From contig CM075201.1 of NCBI GenBank assembly GCA_037577475.1, forward strand, positions 8,599,501 through 8,663,500: a DNA stretch of 64,000 bases. The letters run 5' to 3'. The position numbers and the translations under genes are program-made. The notes beneath the pieces were generated by a model, which was not told where the DNA came from, searched no databases, and was given only the letters and a program-made list of their open reading frames with translations. How positions within the stretch are numbered: the first letter of the stretch is position 1; each line of letters opens with the position of its first letter. This stretch comes from Chaunax sp. Z400. Its lineage: Eukaryota; Chordata; Actinopteri; Lophiiformes; Chaunacidae. Positions 12,201 to 49,030 of this stretch are shown piece by piece.

Positions 12201-13650
12201 AGCACCGTGGTTGTTCGGACTGATTCATCACATTTTCTTCATGACTGTAAACAAGCATTTAATACGCGACTTTTGTCAGAAACACAATCATTCAGTCAGA
12301 AAGTCAAAGAGACGTGCAAACTACCAGCCAAATTCTTGGAAATGCTTCATCATGTTCTCTTCATATTTCCATAAGTAACATCAAGGCTGAGAGGTAGTAT
12401 AGTAAATGCTGAATTGTCAATTTACTAAGAAAGCAAATGAAAGTAGGTCAAACTGATTCATGCAAGATTGATCTTATCGAATTAACCAGCGTTGAGCTGG
12501 AATTTTCGGGTCCTTTTGTGCTCATCCCCTCATTATGGAGGAGCACCTTATGCCTCTGCCCTTGTAATGTATGCATACAGTATAGCATGCTTTGTCACTT
12601 GGTCCAATGATGAAATGTAACATTGTTTTTGTTTTCATCATTTAGACCAGACCACTTGAGCTGCCATGTGAAGCATGTGCATTCCTCAGAAAGACCTTTT
12701 AAATGTCAAGTAACGGTAGGATTCCTTTCTGTCGGCTTCATTGTTGTTGTTGTTGTTGTTGTTGTTGCTGTTGTTGCTGTACTCCTCTGACCTTTGACTC
12801 CGTCTGCTGTGCGACTACAGGCATGTACCTCTGCTTTTGCCACCAAAGACAGACTCCGTTCCCACATGATCAGGCATGAAGGCAAGGTCACCTGTAGCAT
12901 CTGTGGAAAGATGCTCAGCGCAGCCTACATCACCAGCCACCTGAAGACTCACGGACAGACCAACTTCAACTCCTGTAACAAAGGTATGTCATCACAAATC
13001 ATCTGTGGTCGGATCTGTTGTCTCTGAAGTCTCATCCACCATTGCCCACATTGGTATTTACAGCCTTTTCCCGCTGTTTTGGGATGATTTTCTGTAGAAA
13101 TCTGCTTCCTTTGCAGACGATGTGACTCTTTACTGATACCAAAGAGCCGTCAAGCCTTGAATTTTCCATCCTATTATCCTGTTTTAAACGCAGTTATTTC
13201 CTAATGTGTCCTAATATATTCTACTAATAAACTAATTTAAGCTGCTATAGAATCACACTTATATACTTTATCTTTTTTCTTCCCCCAGAGGGCAACGACG
13301 TCTGCAACTCTGCCTCAGCTACGCCTGTGACCATTTCTGCTCCCATCACCACAGCGATGAACCGGGGCAACAACAACAACGCTGTCACCATAGCTGCGCA
13401 AATGAACATTACCACCAACACGGTCAACATCACATCACCAGTCAGTCTCCAGCACCCAGTCACCATCACCGGGCCTGTCAACATCGCCTCTGTGAACATC
13501 CCCGCCTCGGCGCCCATGAATATAGCCCACCCAGTCGCAATAACGACCCCCATGTCCATGAATATGGCTGGTCCTCTCAACATCGCCATGAGGCCAGTGG
13601 ATAGCATGTCTTTTCTGTCCCAAGTCTTGCCTTCTTCCCCACCCTGGTAA
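3253..13650 (+). CDS. vezf1: Vascular endothelial zinc finger 1 (five coding exons)
   Basis: Nuclear C2H2 zinc-finger transcription factor with roles in endothelial development and chromatin-boundary biology (family knowledge). Coding exons: 3253-3285, 8819-9561, 12646-12709, 12821-12983, 13289-13650. All introns are GT-AG, phases join, and the product is 454 residues ending SLPSSPPW-like (VLPSSPPW). Exon 1 encodes MEPSWSTFLFQ, matching the vertebrate VEZF1 N terminus. Six C2H2 fingers lie near residues 87-109, 190-212, 218-240, 248-271, 277-299 and 303-324; finger 4 is split by intron 2 and finger 5 by intron 3. The C-terminal part is rich in P-V-x-I/M repeats (VNITSP, VTITGP, MNIAHP) as in mammals. 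Mammalian VEZF1 is about 520 residues; the missing length is the polyglutamine and W-E-E-A-V segment after finger 6. The exon 2 acceptor is a CAGCAG tandem, so one extra Gln is possible. Confidence 0.95.
3286..8818 (+). other. vezf1: vezf1 intron 1
   Basis: Intron of about 5.5 kb after an 11-codon first exon, with donor GTAAGT at 3286. It contains a degenerate tandem repeat near 4.8-4.96 kb and several G- or T-rich runs. A 147-codon open frame on the minus strand (3347-3790) has no recognisable domain and is about what chance gives in this much sequence. No other gene is seen. Confidence 0.7.
4812..4965 (+). repeat. Degenerate minisatellite, unit about 20-30 bp
   Basis: Five or six imperfect copies of a unit like AAATAGTACTGTAAATATAC follow one another, with variants TAGTACTTGAAATATAC, TAGTAGTGTAATTATAC, AGCACTGTAGATATAC, TAGTACTGTAACTATAC and TAGTAATGTAAATATA. 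The 105-codon minus-strand frame here, rich in Tyr, Phe and Leu, is a by-product of the repeat. Confidence 0.7.
9562..12645 (+). other. vezf1: vezf1 intron 2
   Basis: Intron of about 3.1 kb splitting zinc finger 4 in phase 2 (AG|A, Arg259). It has poly(A) and poly(T) runs near 10603-10620 and 11381-11398. No exon-like conserved coding segment was recognised. Confidence 0.7.
12739..12780 (+). repeat. GTT trinucleotide repeat in vezf1 intron 3
   Basis: About 13 GTT units with two GCT interruptions fill much of this 111-base intron, which splits zinc finger 5 in phase 0 after Gln280. The intron starts with GTAACG; a second possible donor GTAGGA lies six bases downstream and would add Val-Thr between the paired cysteines. 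Confidence 0.8.
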
Positions 13651-15775
13651 AAAGGAGAGAAAGTATTGAACTGGCCAGAAAGAAAGGGAAAATGAAGTAA
13701 ACCAAGAGACTCCTGTCCTCATTATTTGCACCTCGGGTCCAGCCCTCTCCAGCTCCTGAACAATGTTTACTTCTCTAAACCCCGAAGTGAATGTTGTGAA
13801 GCGAACATGAGCTGGTAGGAGCTCCCCAAGTCACCGCTACGTCCCCAACTAATGTTAAGCGGCTGACATGAGATGCAGAACACTTGAGTAGAAATTTTAG
13901 TAGGATTTATCTGTAATCGAGGACAACCGTAAAACTTAGCGTAGTCAGTTAGAATGACGAAACTGTGATTTGTATCCTGACAAAGGAGAGGAGGGGATTC
14001 CTCGAGCACCTTTGAGGACCCCTTAGGAAAACACACCTGTGCTTTTTTTAAAAGGGAGATGAGAAATGAACTGAAGCAATAACTTTAAATTGCTGTTTTT
14101 GATGTTTTACAGTTTCTCTCCCAAAGCCTCTGGGTGTTACTTTGTATGTTGTTGTTTTTTTAACTATAGCCTGCTAATCATTATCTATTTAATGTTATAG
14201 GAAATGAGTCTAGTAAAAGGGACAGCAGCTTCCACATGCATGGAAGAATATTTTTTCACAGTGCTATAGCTTTTTTCTTCTCTCAGATAGTAGGTATTCT
14301 CTTGAGGTACAGTGACTAACTTGTACAGTTGACATAGTAATGTATTTTTATGTCAGCATTTTAAAATTTCTTTCTTTTGTCCTTCAAGCGGATATGTCGA
14401 CACTGTCCTCTTGACAGCGACGATATTTGTACTTTGTTTTCTATTTGTGTGGAAATGCAAAGGTTTGGTTTCGTTTGACTATTTGTCATGTTCATTTTTC
14501 CATGAAGTCAGAATGGAATGAGTCTTGCACTGAGCATATCCTACATGCAGGTGAACAGCAGTATTATCAAAGATCAAATTGTCACAAGTGTTCTGGTTAG
14601 CCAGCCAGCACTTGAGTGCCATCTAGTGGCTGACCATGGAAAGGCCTTGCCTTTGTAGTGAAGCTTTTTCAGGCTGTTACTGTCATCATAATGGTGACTA
14701 ATTAGTTTTGCCTGACTCTTCTGTACACTGTTTTTTTTTTGTTTGTTTGTTTTTTATCCTTTATCTGTCATATCCCCAAGATGATACTGTTGGGGAAATA
14801 CACACCCTTCACTCAGGAAGCACACATAAAAATCCTGCTACGCGTAAATTTGGTTCATTTTTAAATTTAACTATATCAAACATGTATCTTGATTCTTCGA
14901 TTGTCTTTTTTTTATGTGTATCCTAAATCATTTTGCATTGAGTTTTTAAAAGATTTCCACAAGGGGGAAGTCAAACAATGATTGATTTTAAACATTGCCG
15001 TCCATTTAATGAATCATTTACTGTGCAATGGCATGTATGCCGTAGCCTTTTCATAATTCCTGTGAAGGCTGCATAGTTACATTTGCTGTTTTCTGGATGA
15101 ATTTGATAAAATGCAAGTTTGTGTCCATTAAAATAATGGGACAAGATTGATGTTGCATGACCCCAAACACTGTAGCTGCTGAACATAAACTATGTTTAAT
15201 GAATGCCATGTGATCTTAACAGTGTTGCAGCTCTTTGAGTTGATTCAGTTTATACTAAAAATGCAATATGCATGTTTTGTCATTTTTCCCAAGTTTTGTT
15301 TCAAACAAAATATTAGTGTAGTTTTTTTTTTTTTTTTGTTCTCCTGCATTTACGTAGATACACTATGATAGCCTGTTTGCCAAATTTGATAAAATAATAA
15401 CGTGTTAAACTGAGCTTTTCTTGTGGAATTGAACATTTCTTTATTTTCAAGGAAAACAAATAATTGGAAATTCCAGGACCCTTGTGAAAGCAGTTGAATG
15501 TATATCTTTGTACAAACCTATTTTAGTTCTAAGGATATGGTAGTTACAATAGATGTGAAAGATAAGATAACCTTTTTTATAAATCTTTTGTATTAGATCA
15601 TTAACAATGGTAATTTTGTATATATGAGATGCTAGGCTTTCTGAGTAGCAGAAAGGTCAAACATTCCTACATTTTTTTTAAATGTATGTTTGTCAAATTA
15701 TTACATAAACATGCGCAACGTTATGTGCCTTTTATTTGGGTTGTCTAAATAAAAGAAAACTATTAAATGTGGTCA
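13651..15775 (+). other. vezf1: vezf1 3'UTR
   Basis: About 2.1 kb of AT-rich sequence between the vezf1 stop and a consensus poly(A) signal. No further coding exon was seen. It includes a sequence at 14618-14629 whose minus strand reads CCACTAGATGGC, a perfect CTCF-type core. Confidence 0.6.
15748..15753 (+). terminator. vezf1: Poly(A) signal AATAAA, vezf1
   Basis: AATAAA about 2.1 kb after the vezf1 stop, followed by a GT-rich stretch (TGTGGTCATATG). It is the best placed signal to end the long 3'UTR. Confidence 0.6.
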
Positions 15776-18700
15776 TATGTATTAAGTAATGTTCAATATC
15801 CAGAAAGTATGGCTTCAGATATCATCTCTTTGGTAGAGAATTTTGTATTTAACTCGAAACCTTTTCTTCTATTTACAAAGACAAGTGTTTTAACTCCTTG
15901 GCAGGTGTGCACACTCTACTGCACCAACCCATAGCTGTGAGCTCTATTCACTGTTTAATGCTTGAGTTTTACATTTTATAAAACCAAATCAGAAAACTGC
16001 GCATAACATCACAAAGAGCAAACTGGAGGAAAACTCAAAACTTTGAATGGTGTAACTATTGTAGCCTGTGTGCTGACATCCATCAAATACAGGATTTTCA
16101 GCCATTATTTGTACATTTTAATTTACATATTACCAACTATTTTCCAAAACGCATTCTTAATTTTTGGATGGACCTCTGGAAATTGAAGCCTACTTAGTGA
16201 ATGAGTGAGTGATGAAGTTGTACCAATCCTCAATTATGTCTTCATGGCTTTTACATCCTTACAGGCCTTGTGGGAAAGCAGAGAATCTCATGGCTGAAAC
16301 AAGAGGGAAGCATGCATGAAATAGAACATGGCGACAGCTGGCACTGATGTTAGCACCTAAGTTAGCCAGCTTGTGAACTGAGTTAAACATCTAATTTAAC
16401 AAACTAAATATCCTGACATTTTTCTTCAAACATAAACTGAACAAGAGGTAATTTACAGTTGCCAGTGTAGAAACATGACACCAGTGGAGTGCAACATAAA
16501 TGTTCCAAGTTTGTTTGAAGGCTAAGTGCCCAAAAAAAAAAGAAAGCCTGCCAGAACTACATATTGGAGAGAAGTGTAGTTTTTACTCTGACTTTTATCA
16601 AGCAGCTGTAGGTTTTTTCCCCCATAAAATTCAATCCATTATTTTAAAAAATAAACTCCTAAACTTTTTGGCCAATGAAAAAGTGTCTCATTCAGACCCC
16701 ATGTTGCATGCCCCCTCTAAACTTAACAGATGGGGTTTCTTGTACCAGAGCATCTCTTGCCAAGTCTTAATACATTAGCATTTTTAAATACATTTTAAAG
16801 GCGTAATGGCAATATAAAGAGATGGAGAGCCATCAACATAAGCCGAAACAATCATACTACATTCAGAGGCACTTAGATCATGCAGCTTGCTCACTGTTTG
16901 GCTAAAGCTCTTGTGATGCCTGCTTGTTCACTGATTGCAACCAACCTCCTTGTTGGAGCAAGTGACTTTAAAGTGGATGATTAGTGTAGGTAATATGTAA
17001 CTACACATACAAGCCTGATGATGATGTTCTGTGAAGTGGTTAATTTAATGTCCACTGGAGGTTAACTTGATACAAAGATGTCTTTTTTATTGAGTTTGTT
17101 CAAATATGACGGTCTTTTTCAAATTCAAATCAGCTTTGTTTAAAGCATTTCATAGAATCAAATTTTTTTTTGTTTTTTTTCAGATTCTTGATAATTTGTC
17201 TTTTTTCAAGACATTTCATAAAAAATCACCAGTTGAACATGATTGCATTACAGAGTTGTCCAGCAGATGGTGTTATCTCTGCATATTTGAATATTCTGTG
17301 TCATTTATGTCAGGACTAGTTTTATCTATCCTGTGTTCCCCTATAAGGAACATTCCAAATTGTCCCTATTGTTGGTGTATTGATTAACATTCTCCTGTAT
17401 AATAGCATTCAGTTACTTAATGGTAACATGAATTTCATTCTGCACGTATAATATCTATTCCGTTTGATGACGAAGCTGAGAAATACAAAGACACGCCACT
17501 GCCTAGCATCTGGTGAGAGGTATGAAGAGTTGGCCATGTATATGTTTTCGATGGAACAATTTAATATCTATAACCTGCAAAGTTTATATACAGTTTATAG
17601 TTTCTCTTAGATTACAACAAAAAGAGTGGCAACGATGCACCCTACTTCATGTTATATGCATCTAAAGGTAAAATTGCTAAAGGTCAAGGAAAGACGAGCC
17701 GATTCAGATCCTGCTGATCTGCATTTGCCTGCATTTGTTTTTTGATTTAAAATCTGGTGGAGTCAAGCAGCTAAGGTTGCAGCACATGTCTGATGCAGGC
17801 AAAGAACTGAATGCCTGTGCTTTCTTTTCTGTGCCCTCCCCTCTTTGCTGGCTCCATCTCTGTTTTCTACATGTATGCAGTGAAAATAGTAAAGGTTAGA
17901 AGACTGCCCTGTCTCTTAATAGAAAAAAAAACAAACAAAAAAAACCACAACAACTCACTTTGCTACTCTGTAGGGTGGATAGTTCAACTGGAGTCCACAG
18001 AAGGCCTGTGAACAGGAGGAGGTTACTTCCTGTTTTCATTCGAATGTAATAATATCACATAGACAATAGACGCAGTCGCATATTTTAGATTCTTATATCG
18101 GCTTAAAAATAAAACATAATAAAGGCTTTTCCAAAGGAGACCTGTGGAGCTCTCTTTGGGAGCTTGGATTTTAACATCTTTGATGCAAGTTTGATTTCTA
18201 AATGTGTTCATCCACTGGGGGATTATGAAACAAATAATTAATATATACTGAGGGTGTCATATTGATCAAATGGACTTCAAAGATTTATGTTTCAAGCTGC
18301 ACAAACAAGTAAGAAAACAAGTGGGATTCCTACTGTGATGCCGTAAACAAACACAAACAAATTAATTTCTGTTCTAGTCATGACCAAAGCTGACCCACCA
18401 AACTCGTGAGCTTCCAGTGTGGACAATAAAGTAGTATTAGGATCAAACTTGTAATTTTTTGAGACTGAGGCGTCGTGACTGTCTGCTTAACATATTGAAT
18501 TAGGACCTTTCTCTACATATGGTAACTGTTTCTTGCCCTTATGATGTGGCAATTAGCAATGCTGACAGATAATTTCCTACAAATTACATCGAGTTATTCT
18601 TTTTGTAAAGAGTAGGACATAAAAATGAACTTTTCAAATTAAAGAAGCTAAAATCAAGGCTTCCCAGTGTGTTTCAGTGGAATTCTTAGGTGTCGACTGA

Positions 18701-21700
18701 AGTGACAAAGTATTGTAAAATGAGGACTTTAATCATGTCGACCCAAAATGTCCTCTCTCAAGGACTGAATGAGCAAAAAAGTGTGATATGTACAAGAGAG
18801 ATATGTCAGGGCTTCATATTACAGTTAAAAAAAAATATTCCAGAGGTATATAAATTGGAGAATAAGGACAGACCATAGACAGTATCTCTTTATCAACTTA
18901 CACCTTTGCATTTAAGGAAACTGTAGCTGCTGCCTGTGCTGTCATTCCTAACCGCCTTAGGAGACCTATCACTGAGGAACATCCATCTACATCAAGTGTG
19001 GCACATGAAACTCATCAATGCACATGCTTTAATCATGATAGATGACAAAAAAATTTAATTAAATTAAATTAGATTAAAGAAAACATTTTTCTTCCCCCTT
19101 GTGTGCGAATGCAGCAGTTAGATAAATAAGCAAAGTAAGACCTATCTATGAAAAAAAAAGTTTTAAAAGACGCTTTAATTGAAATACTCAATAATCATAT
19201 TTGTGTCATTCTCCAGGTTTGAATTTTTCCATTGATATTTGAATTAATTGGCTCTAATTTGTCACCACATATCCAAAGTAATGCAGTCAACTGAGTCAAC
19301 ATTATATTTACACATCAACATACTTGTGCTCCACACTGAATACTAAAATGTAGATTTGCACTGGAAAATATACCATAAATGTGCACTTTGGATACATCGC
19401 ATTCACATACAGACTAAGATACACATATTTCTAATTGTCACATTTATATGAATTTTGCAAGGACTAAACCTGCATCAAAATAATGTATCCCAAAGGTGCG
19501 ATGAGCCAAATCTACTGTTTTTTCAGAGAGTATAGGGCAAAGGCTCTGAGTCTTCAGTGATCCTGTCGGGGCTCAACCCCCCCCCCCCCTGACCTGGAAA
19601 TCCTGGCCAGCAAAGACGATGGCATCAGACTCTCCACAATCTAATTTAATCTGAAGCTGTGAGGCCTGTGCTATGTGTGGTGTCTTGGCCATGTAATAGT
19701 GCAACAGTTTAAACGGCTTAAGAGACTGTCAGGCTATGGAAAGGATCACTCTATCCTCAGCTGAGTGAGTCGTGTCAGCAAGCAGTCATGTACCTATGCA
19801 TATTGTTTTAAAATAGACTGCGGGAACTATTTGAATCGCACATTATTTATCACTGAACAAAGGTCAGGGAGCCCTCGGTATCATTTAAGAAGAAGATGAA
19901 TTCTTGGAAAGAGCTGCAGCACAAAAGGGAGAACCCAGAGGGGAGGAAAAACAAACGGTGAGGCGCTGACATGTTTTTCATTAGGGATGCTTTCATGAAA
20001 TACACTGCACATGGAGTGAGAAGAGTGAGCTTTGATTCTCAGAGAGAATAGCGGCTTCCTCTGAGCTCAGACTGCACCTGCTTTTGACATGTCGACAGAG
20101 ATACGTTGTCACAAAGATAATCACTTTTAGAGTTCTTAAGGTGCAGTTATAGACCAGACATATGTATGGAAGAGGTTTAAATGCACAGATTATAGTCTTT
20201 TTGTTTGAAGCATGATATCAGTGCTGCCTATTGGTTTGGCTGATATGCTCTCTAGAATTTGAACATAAGGCTTCAGCTATTAATATTAGATATTCTATAA
20301 AATATCTCCTTAAAGCCTTCTTTTACTGCACTGTTGCCATTTAATAACTTGATTTTGAGGGTGAAGAAGAGCTGAGATTGGCAGGCTGTTCAGCTGGCAT
20401 GTCATCATCCAATCTGTGCTGTTAATACAACAGGATTGAATTTGCAAAGTACTAGACCAACGACAGCAAAAAGCTTACAATTGTCACTTTGCTTTTTGTC
20501 TGTTTTATTCCGATATTGCAATGGTATTAGATTAATTTGAACAGTTTTGTGTCCAATTGAAGTATTTAAATTACTTGCTTCAGATTTAATTTCAATTTTA
20601 GATTTGAGCTTGACTCAGTGGTACACCAAGCCACTCTGAATAAGATTTCTAATTCCATCATTAGCTTTTTCACTCTGGACCCTCTATGCTACCATGCAAG
20701 GCTGCTATTTAGACCGGTCCATGTCTTGCCAGTGTAAGATACTGTACGATTTTCCCAGCAAACCGAATATGAGAGGAGACATAGACAGATGGAGAGGGCT
20801 CCAATGAGAAGTGACTCACATTCCATTGTATAATCAGGGTATATTAAAGGAAGGAACATCACACCCTCATTGCAGCAATGAGCCATGTGTACTGTTGCCT
20901 CATGGTGGTGGAAACCTGCACACTCCTCCTGCCCCCATGCATGTGATATGAGGATGGATCATGTAATAAGAGGACAGTGCATTTCTGTCAGGATATGATC
21001 TTGAAGTTGCGATAAGTTCCGTCGCTGTGGAAATTTGTGACTTACCGTCATTTGTTCATTTCTGGCTGTGTGCTCTTATTGCTTTTAGTCTGCAAATAAG
21101 ACTGTGAGGTGATCCGTTTCAATTTGACAACCTCATTTGTTGTTACTCTTGAGAGTTTTGAAGAGGGTGATTATATGCACCGAACAAACTAAAATCTGCA
21201 CTATTAAAGGCCCAGTGTTGTAGGTCTACAAGGCCCCCTCTTCACACCAAACATTGCGTCATTGTGGGATAAAGCACAGTCTACATTTGAATGCAGACCA
21301 CGCATACTCAACTATATGCAAGTGGAATGTAAACTATGTGGACTTGGATTGACGGATTGGGAGGGGGACTGCGTACTGATCACAGATTGTCCCCCTGATA
21401 AAACACATGAAGAACCTGGCCCTATTGATGCCACTAAAATAGTACTCCTGCAGGCCTCGCATTACACAGTGTACTGACAGCGCATGGTGTTTTCGAGTGA
21501 AATGAAAGGTGGTGATTATTCTCAGGACTCAAAGCCACTCTTACGTTTTCATCCCTGCCTACCATGCAATTGTGCTGTGGTAGGAGAGGAGAAAGAGGAG
21601 TGTTCTAGATCCTAGAATTAATCACAGCACCTGCAAGTTGTATCGCTTTATTTGTTTTATTGTCAGGAAATGTGTATTTTCCAGGGACAAGTTTGACTGC

Positions 21701-21736
21701 TACATTAGAACAAGTGCAGGTATTCCACTTTAGCAT

Positions 21737-21770
21737 CCTATGAGGTCATTTTGTTCAATGACCTCATAGG
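21737..21770. repeat. Perfect inverted repeat, 14-bp arms, 6-base loop
   Basis: CCTATGAGGTCATT (21737-21750) is followed by TTGTTC and then its exact reverse complement (21757-21770). Each arm contains AGGTCA/TGACCT, the nuclear-receptor half-site. It lies about 1 kb upstream of the ksr1 start codon. Function is unknown. Confidence 0.9.
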
Positions 21771-21870
21771 TCAAGCGTGCCAATAAGTTATGACCCTGTG
21801 ACAGTGAGGCACCATGTTGAGGACCTGAACCTGAAGCACCCACCTGGAATTCAGTCATAGGTCTCAGGGC

Positions 21871-21915
21871 TTTTCTTTCTTTCTTCTTTTCTTTCTTCTT
21901 CTTCTTTTCTTTTCC
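21871..21915 (+). repeat. CTT/CTTT pyrimidine tract
   Basis: A run of TTTC and TTC units with no purine for about 45 bases, about 850 bases upstream of the ksr1 start codon. The strand asymmetry is that of polypyrimidine microsatellites. Confidence 0.8.
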
Positions 21916-22269
21916 CATTGTGAGCTCTTGATCTATTACGCATTAACTGCTTGATGGATTTTCATTAAACCGGGTGAAGAGTGGGGCAAAAACGGAGCCA
22001 TTCAGGGGAGGAGATCCGCATAAAGAGATGACGCCATTATTTTATTTTTTTTACTTACTCTAACCGAACATAAGGTCAACAACTTTGATGGCGCACGTGT
22101 CTTACTGGATTTTAAATTAGGGTTTAATTATTTAAATGAGACAGTTGGGTCTTGGCGGAGGTGTGCGGCTACTGGATGCCCTTCAAAGTTTCAAATTAAC
22201 TTTATTAAAACAAAGTAATAATATTATTGTAGTAACTCTACGAGGCAATTAAACTACTGATGGTCCTTC

Positions 22270-22720
22270 GTTCCTATTTATGTGAGCACGCGCAAGGAAG
22301 TGAGGGAACGTAGCCTGAGGGAGTGCAGTTTTTTTTTTTTTACAACCAGCGTGACTTCAATTCCCACATTGCACCGCGCCTCGTGATGTTCCCAACAGCT
22401 GACAGACGGTGAAAGCCTCTGCCAGAGCTGTCTGTGGAAGAGAGAAGCCCCTCGTCGGTAGTCTACACGCACTGAAATAGCCTACAAATCGGACTGCTGG
22501 ACTTTGCTGGCCTTCATAACCCTGCTTTCCTCTGAATATCTTGTTTTGATAATATTTATATAAATTTGGTTCGCATCCTGACTTGTGCAGATTGGGAGCT
22601 GGGGACATTCGCCGAAGCTAACTTCCACAATAGGTCGCTGCGTCGCCGGACTGCTGCATATGTTTTATTTGAGCTTAACAGTTTGACTCCAGCCCTTCCA
22701 GCCGTGCCCAATGCTGAGGA
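22270..22720 (+). promoter_or_regulatory. ksr1: Probable ksr1 promoter/5'UTR
   Basis: Sequence before the ksr1 start is more GC- and CpG-rich than the DNA around it (for example CGCACTGAAATAGCC and GGTCGCTGCGTCGCCGG). No TATA box stands out near a sensible start site. The exact transcription start cannot be placed. Confidence 0.4.
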
Positions 22721-47014
<24,294 letters not shown>

Positions 47015-47021
<7 letters not shown>

Positions 47022-48630
47022 CAGTCACTCTGAAACTTAAGCAATGCAAAACAAAGCCTGGGTCTGCCTTGCATGCTCCTGTATCCTTAACTCTTACAGG
47101 ATTGATCAAAGCATTGCCTCTGCCTGAAACAGACACTTCCACTAATCCACAGTCTGATCTTCCATGTCTAACCATTGCATTTTGTTGTTGGGGAGAGAGG
47201 ATTGGTGGAGCGAGGTGCGTCAGTGTGTGTGTGTCGGGGTGGTGCAGCTGTCGACCGTCTATGATCTCTTTGCCTTCCTTTTGGTTTTGTTCTGTAATGA
47301 TGTTTGGGACTCTGAGGCTTGTGAATAACTGGCTTGTTGTGTCTGTGCTGGGACTGGCTGGTGTGCTGTGGTCTGTGCCTGCTGATGACTTTCCTGTCCT
47401 CGGCCTGCTCACCTTCTCTGTGCTGCTGTGATTTGGTTATTCTCATCCGGGGGCCCTGACAACGTGGATATTTCTCTTTCTGAGACACCCACACACAAAG
47501 AAACACACTGCTGGACATAAAAATGGACCCTACCACCAAACGGACCTCTTCATTAATCTTTGTCTTCCCTGAGGGGTTGACTCACGTTTGACAGGCCGTT
47601 TGAGTGACGTTCTGATGAGCTGACACCAGCCCATGTCTAGACACAATATGCACTTTGTCAACAGGAAAAAATCATGAACTTTTTTTTTTTTGTCGTTTAG
47701 TTTGGTTTTGAATATAGTCTTAATTGCAGTTTTTCTTAAGGAGAGTCTCAGAGGCATGGACAGTGTTGTATGCTCACGTGTGTTGTCTTTTTGGATTATA
47801 ACCTGGTAAATTCACTGTTTATTGGATGCATTTGAAAACAGGACACTGATGAAGACTTTGGTATGATAAACGCCAGGTGAAATGTAAAAAAAAAAAAACA
47901 GGTGAAATATTCCCTTCATTGTTCACAATCCATGTGGGATACTGGCTATTCATGAATAAAAACATTTTAATTATAATGGCCATCCATTGAAGTGTGAAGT
48001 GCACCTTATTAGAGTCTGAGTTATTTAGAAAGATCCTTCTTTCGAGAGGCTGAATGATTTCATTCCCTGCGCAAAAAAGAAAACAAAAAAAAAATCAGGA
48101 ACCTGGCGCAAAAGTGTCCTATATCTTCCTAAAACATTACCTCTTGTTTGCGCTTGTGTATTCTGTTTGTGATTGCTGGCTTCAGTTGGCCTGCTTGTAT
48201 TTAAGTGTTGTGTGTGGGTGCACATGCGACTGTGTGTGCATACTGTGCTGGAATACGTAGGGTTGTTTTTTTGTGAAGGACTGCAGTAAATGTTGTGTTG
48301 CAAATCCAATAGTATGTCCTGTACATACATTATTTAATGTATAGCAAATGAATCCAATTCTTCTAATATTTGTATAAGCATTTTATATGTAAAGTACATC
48401 ACAACATTTTTGAATAGGTACTGCTATGTCTATTACAGATGTATATATATTTATATTTTTTTTCATGTATAAAATACTGTATAAAAGCTGTACATTTTTT
48501 TAGAATGGGCCAATACATGTTTTTTTATGTTATTGTACAAATTCATATTTTTGTATTGCATGTGACTACCATTCTGTACACAGTTTCTGTTTTCATCCAT
48601 GGAAGACAATAAAATGATGCTTGTCATGTA
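47015..48630 (+). other. ksr1: ksr1 final exon and 3'UTR
   Basis: A strong acceptor (long pyrimidine tract, then GATCAG at 47009-47014) begins an exon whose first seven bases complete Glu-Leu-stop in phase with exon 20. The remaining 1.6 kb is 3'UTR. A 155-codon plus-strand frame (46964-47431) and a 133-codon minus frame cross this region but show no domain; I treat them as chance. Confidence 0.7.
48608..48613 (+). terminator. ksr1: Poly(A) signal AATAAA, ksr1
   Basis: AATAAA in a context (ACAATAAAATGATGCTTGTC) with T/GT-rich sequence after it. It comes after a long AT-rich 3'UTR and just before a dispersed repeat, making it the likely main ksr1 end. Confidence 0.65.
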
Positions 48631-48659
48631 AAGCATAATTGACGTATCTTAGAATAGCT

Positions 48660-49030
48660 TAGTTTTCCTAGCCTAGTCTCACTTCCAGAGTAGACTGCAG
48701 TCAGAGAGTGCAAACCTTCGCCAGGGGAGCTCAGTTTCCCCACAAAATTTCCTTGTGGAGCTCCTTTCTGAATGCAATTTGTGGCTGCACTTCAACCTCC
48801 CTGTGGTACACCTCCCTTTTCTAAACAAATTTGTAATGGAGCTTACCTCCAAGGAGCCTGGTGCCCTCTCCTGCTGGGAGAACTGCAGGCGTCACTCATC
48901 TCCCTGATGAACACCATGAGTGGGCCACCAGTCATGAACAGTGCATCGTGGTCCCGGAATGATCCGGATCACCACCAAAATCTAATGGATTGTCCCTTAC
49001 CTCTGAAAAAAAAAAATCAAATCCAAATCA
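48660..49030. repeat. Teleost interspersed repeat downstream of ksr1
   Basis: Phrases such as AGAGTGCAAACCTTCGCCAG, GCATCGTGGTCCCGGAATGA and TGATCCGGATCACCACCAAA, then CTAATGGATTGTCCCTTACC, match a repeat I recognise as common in fish genomes. It starts about 50 bases after the ksr1 poly(A) signal. Family not named. Confidence 0.6.

Larger units (their letters stand above)
15776..22269. other. Intergenic, vezf1 to ksr1
   Basis: About 6.5 kb with only short, unconvincing open frames. Visible structures are a 13-C run (19577-19589), a perfect 14-bp inverted repeat (21737-21770) and a CTT-rich tract (21871-21915). Nothing resembling an exon of a known family was found. Confidence 0.6.

Noticed and set aside
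13245..13607. 120-codon minus-strand Met/Thr-rich frame
   Set aside because: Shadow of the repetitive P-V-x-I coding sequence of vezf1 exon 5.
16500..16778. Short plus-strand frames between vezf1 and ksr1
   Set aside because: No domain, no flanking splice signals forming a gene, and base composition like the surrounding intergenic DNA.
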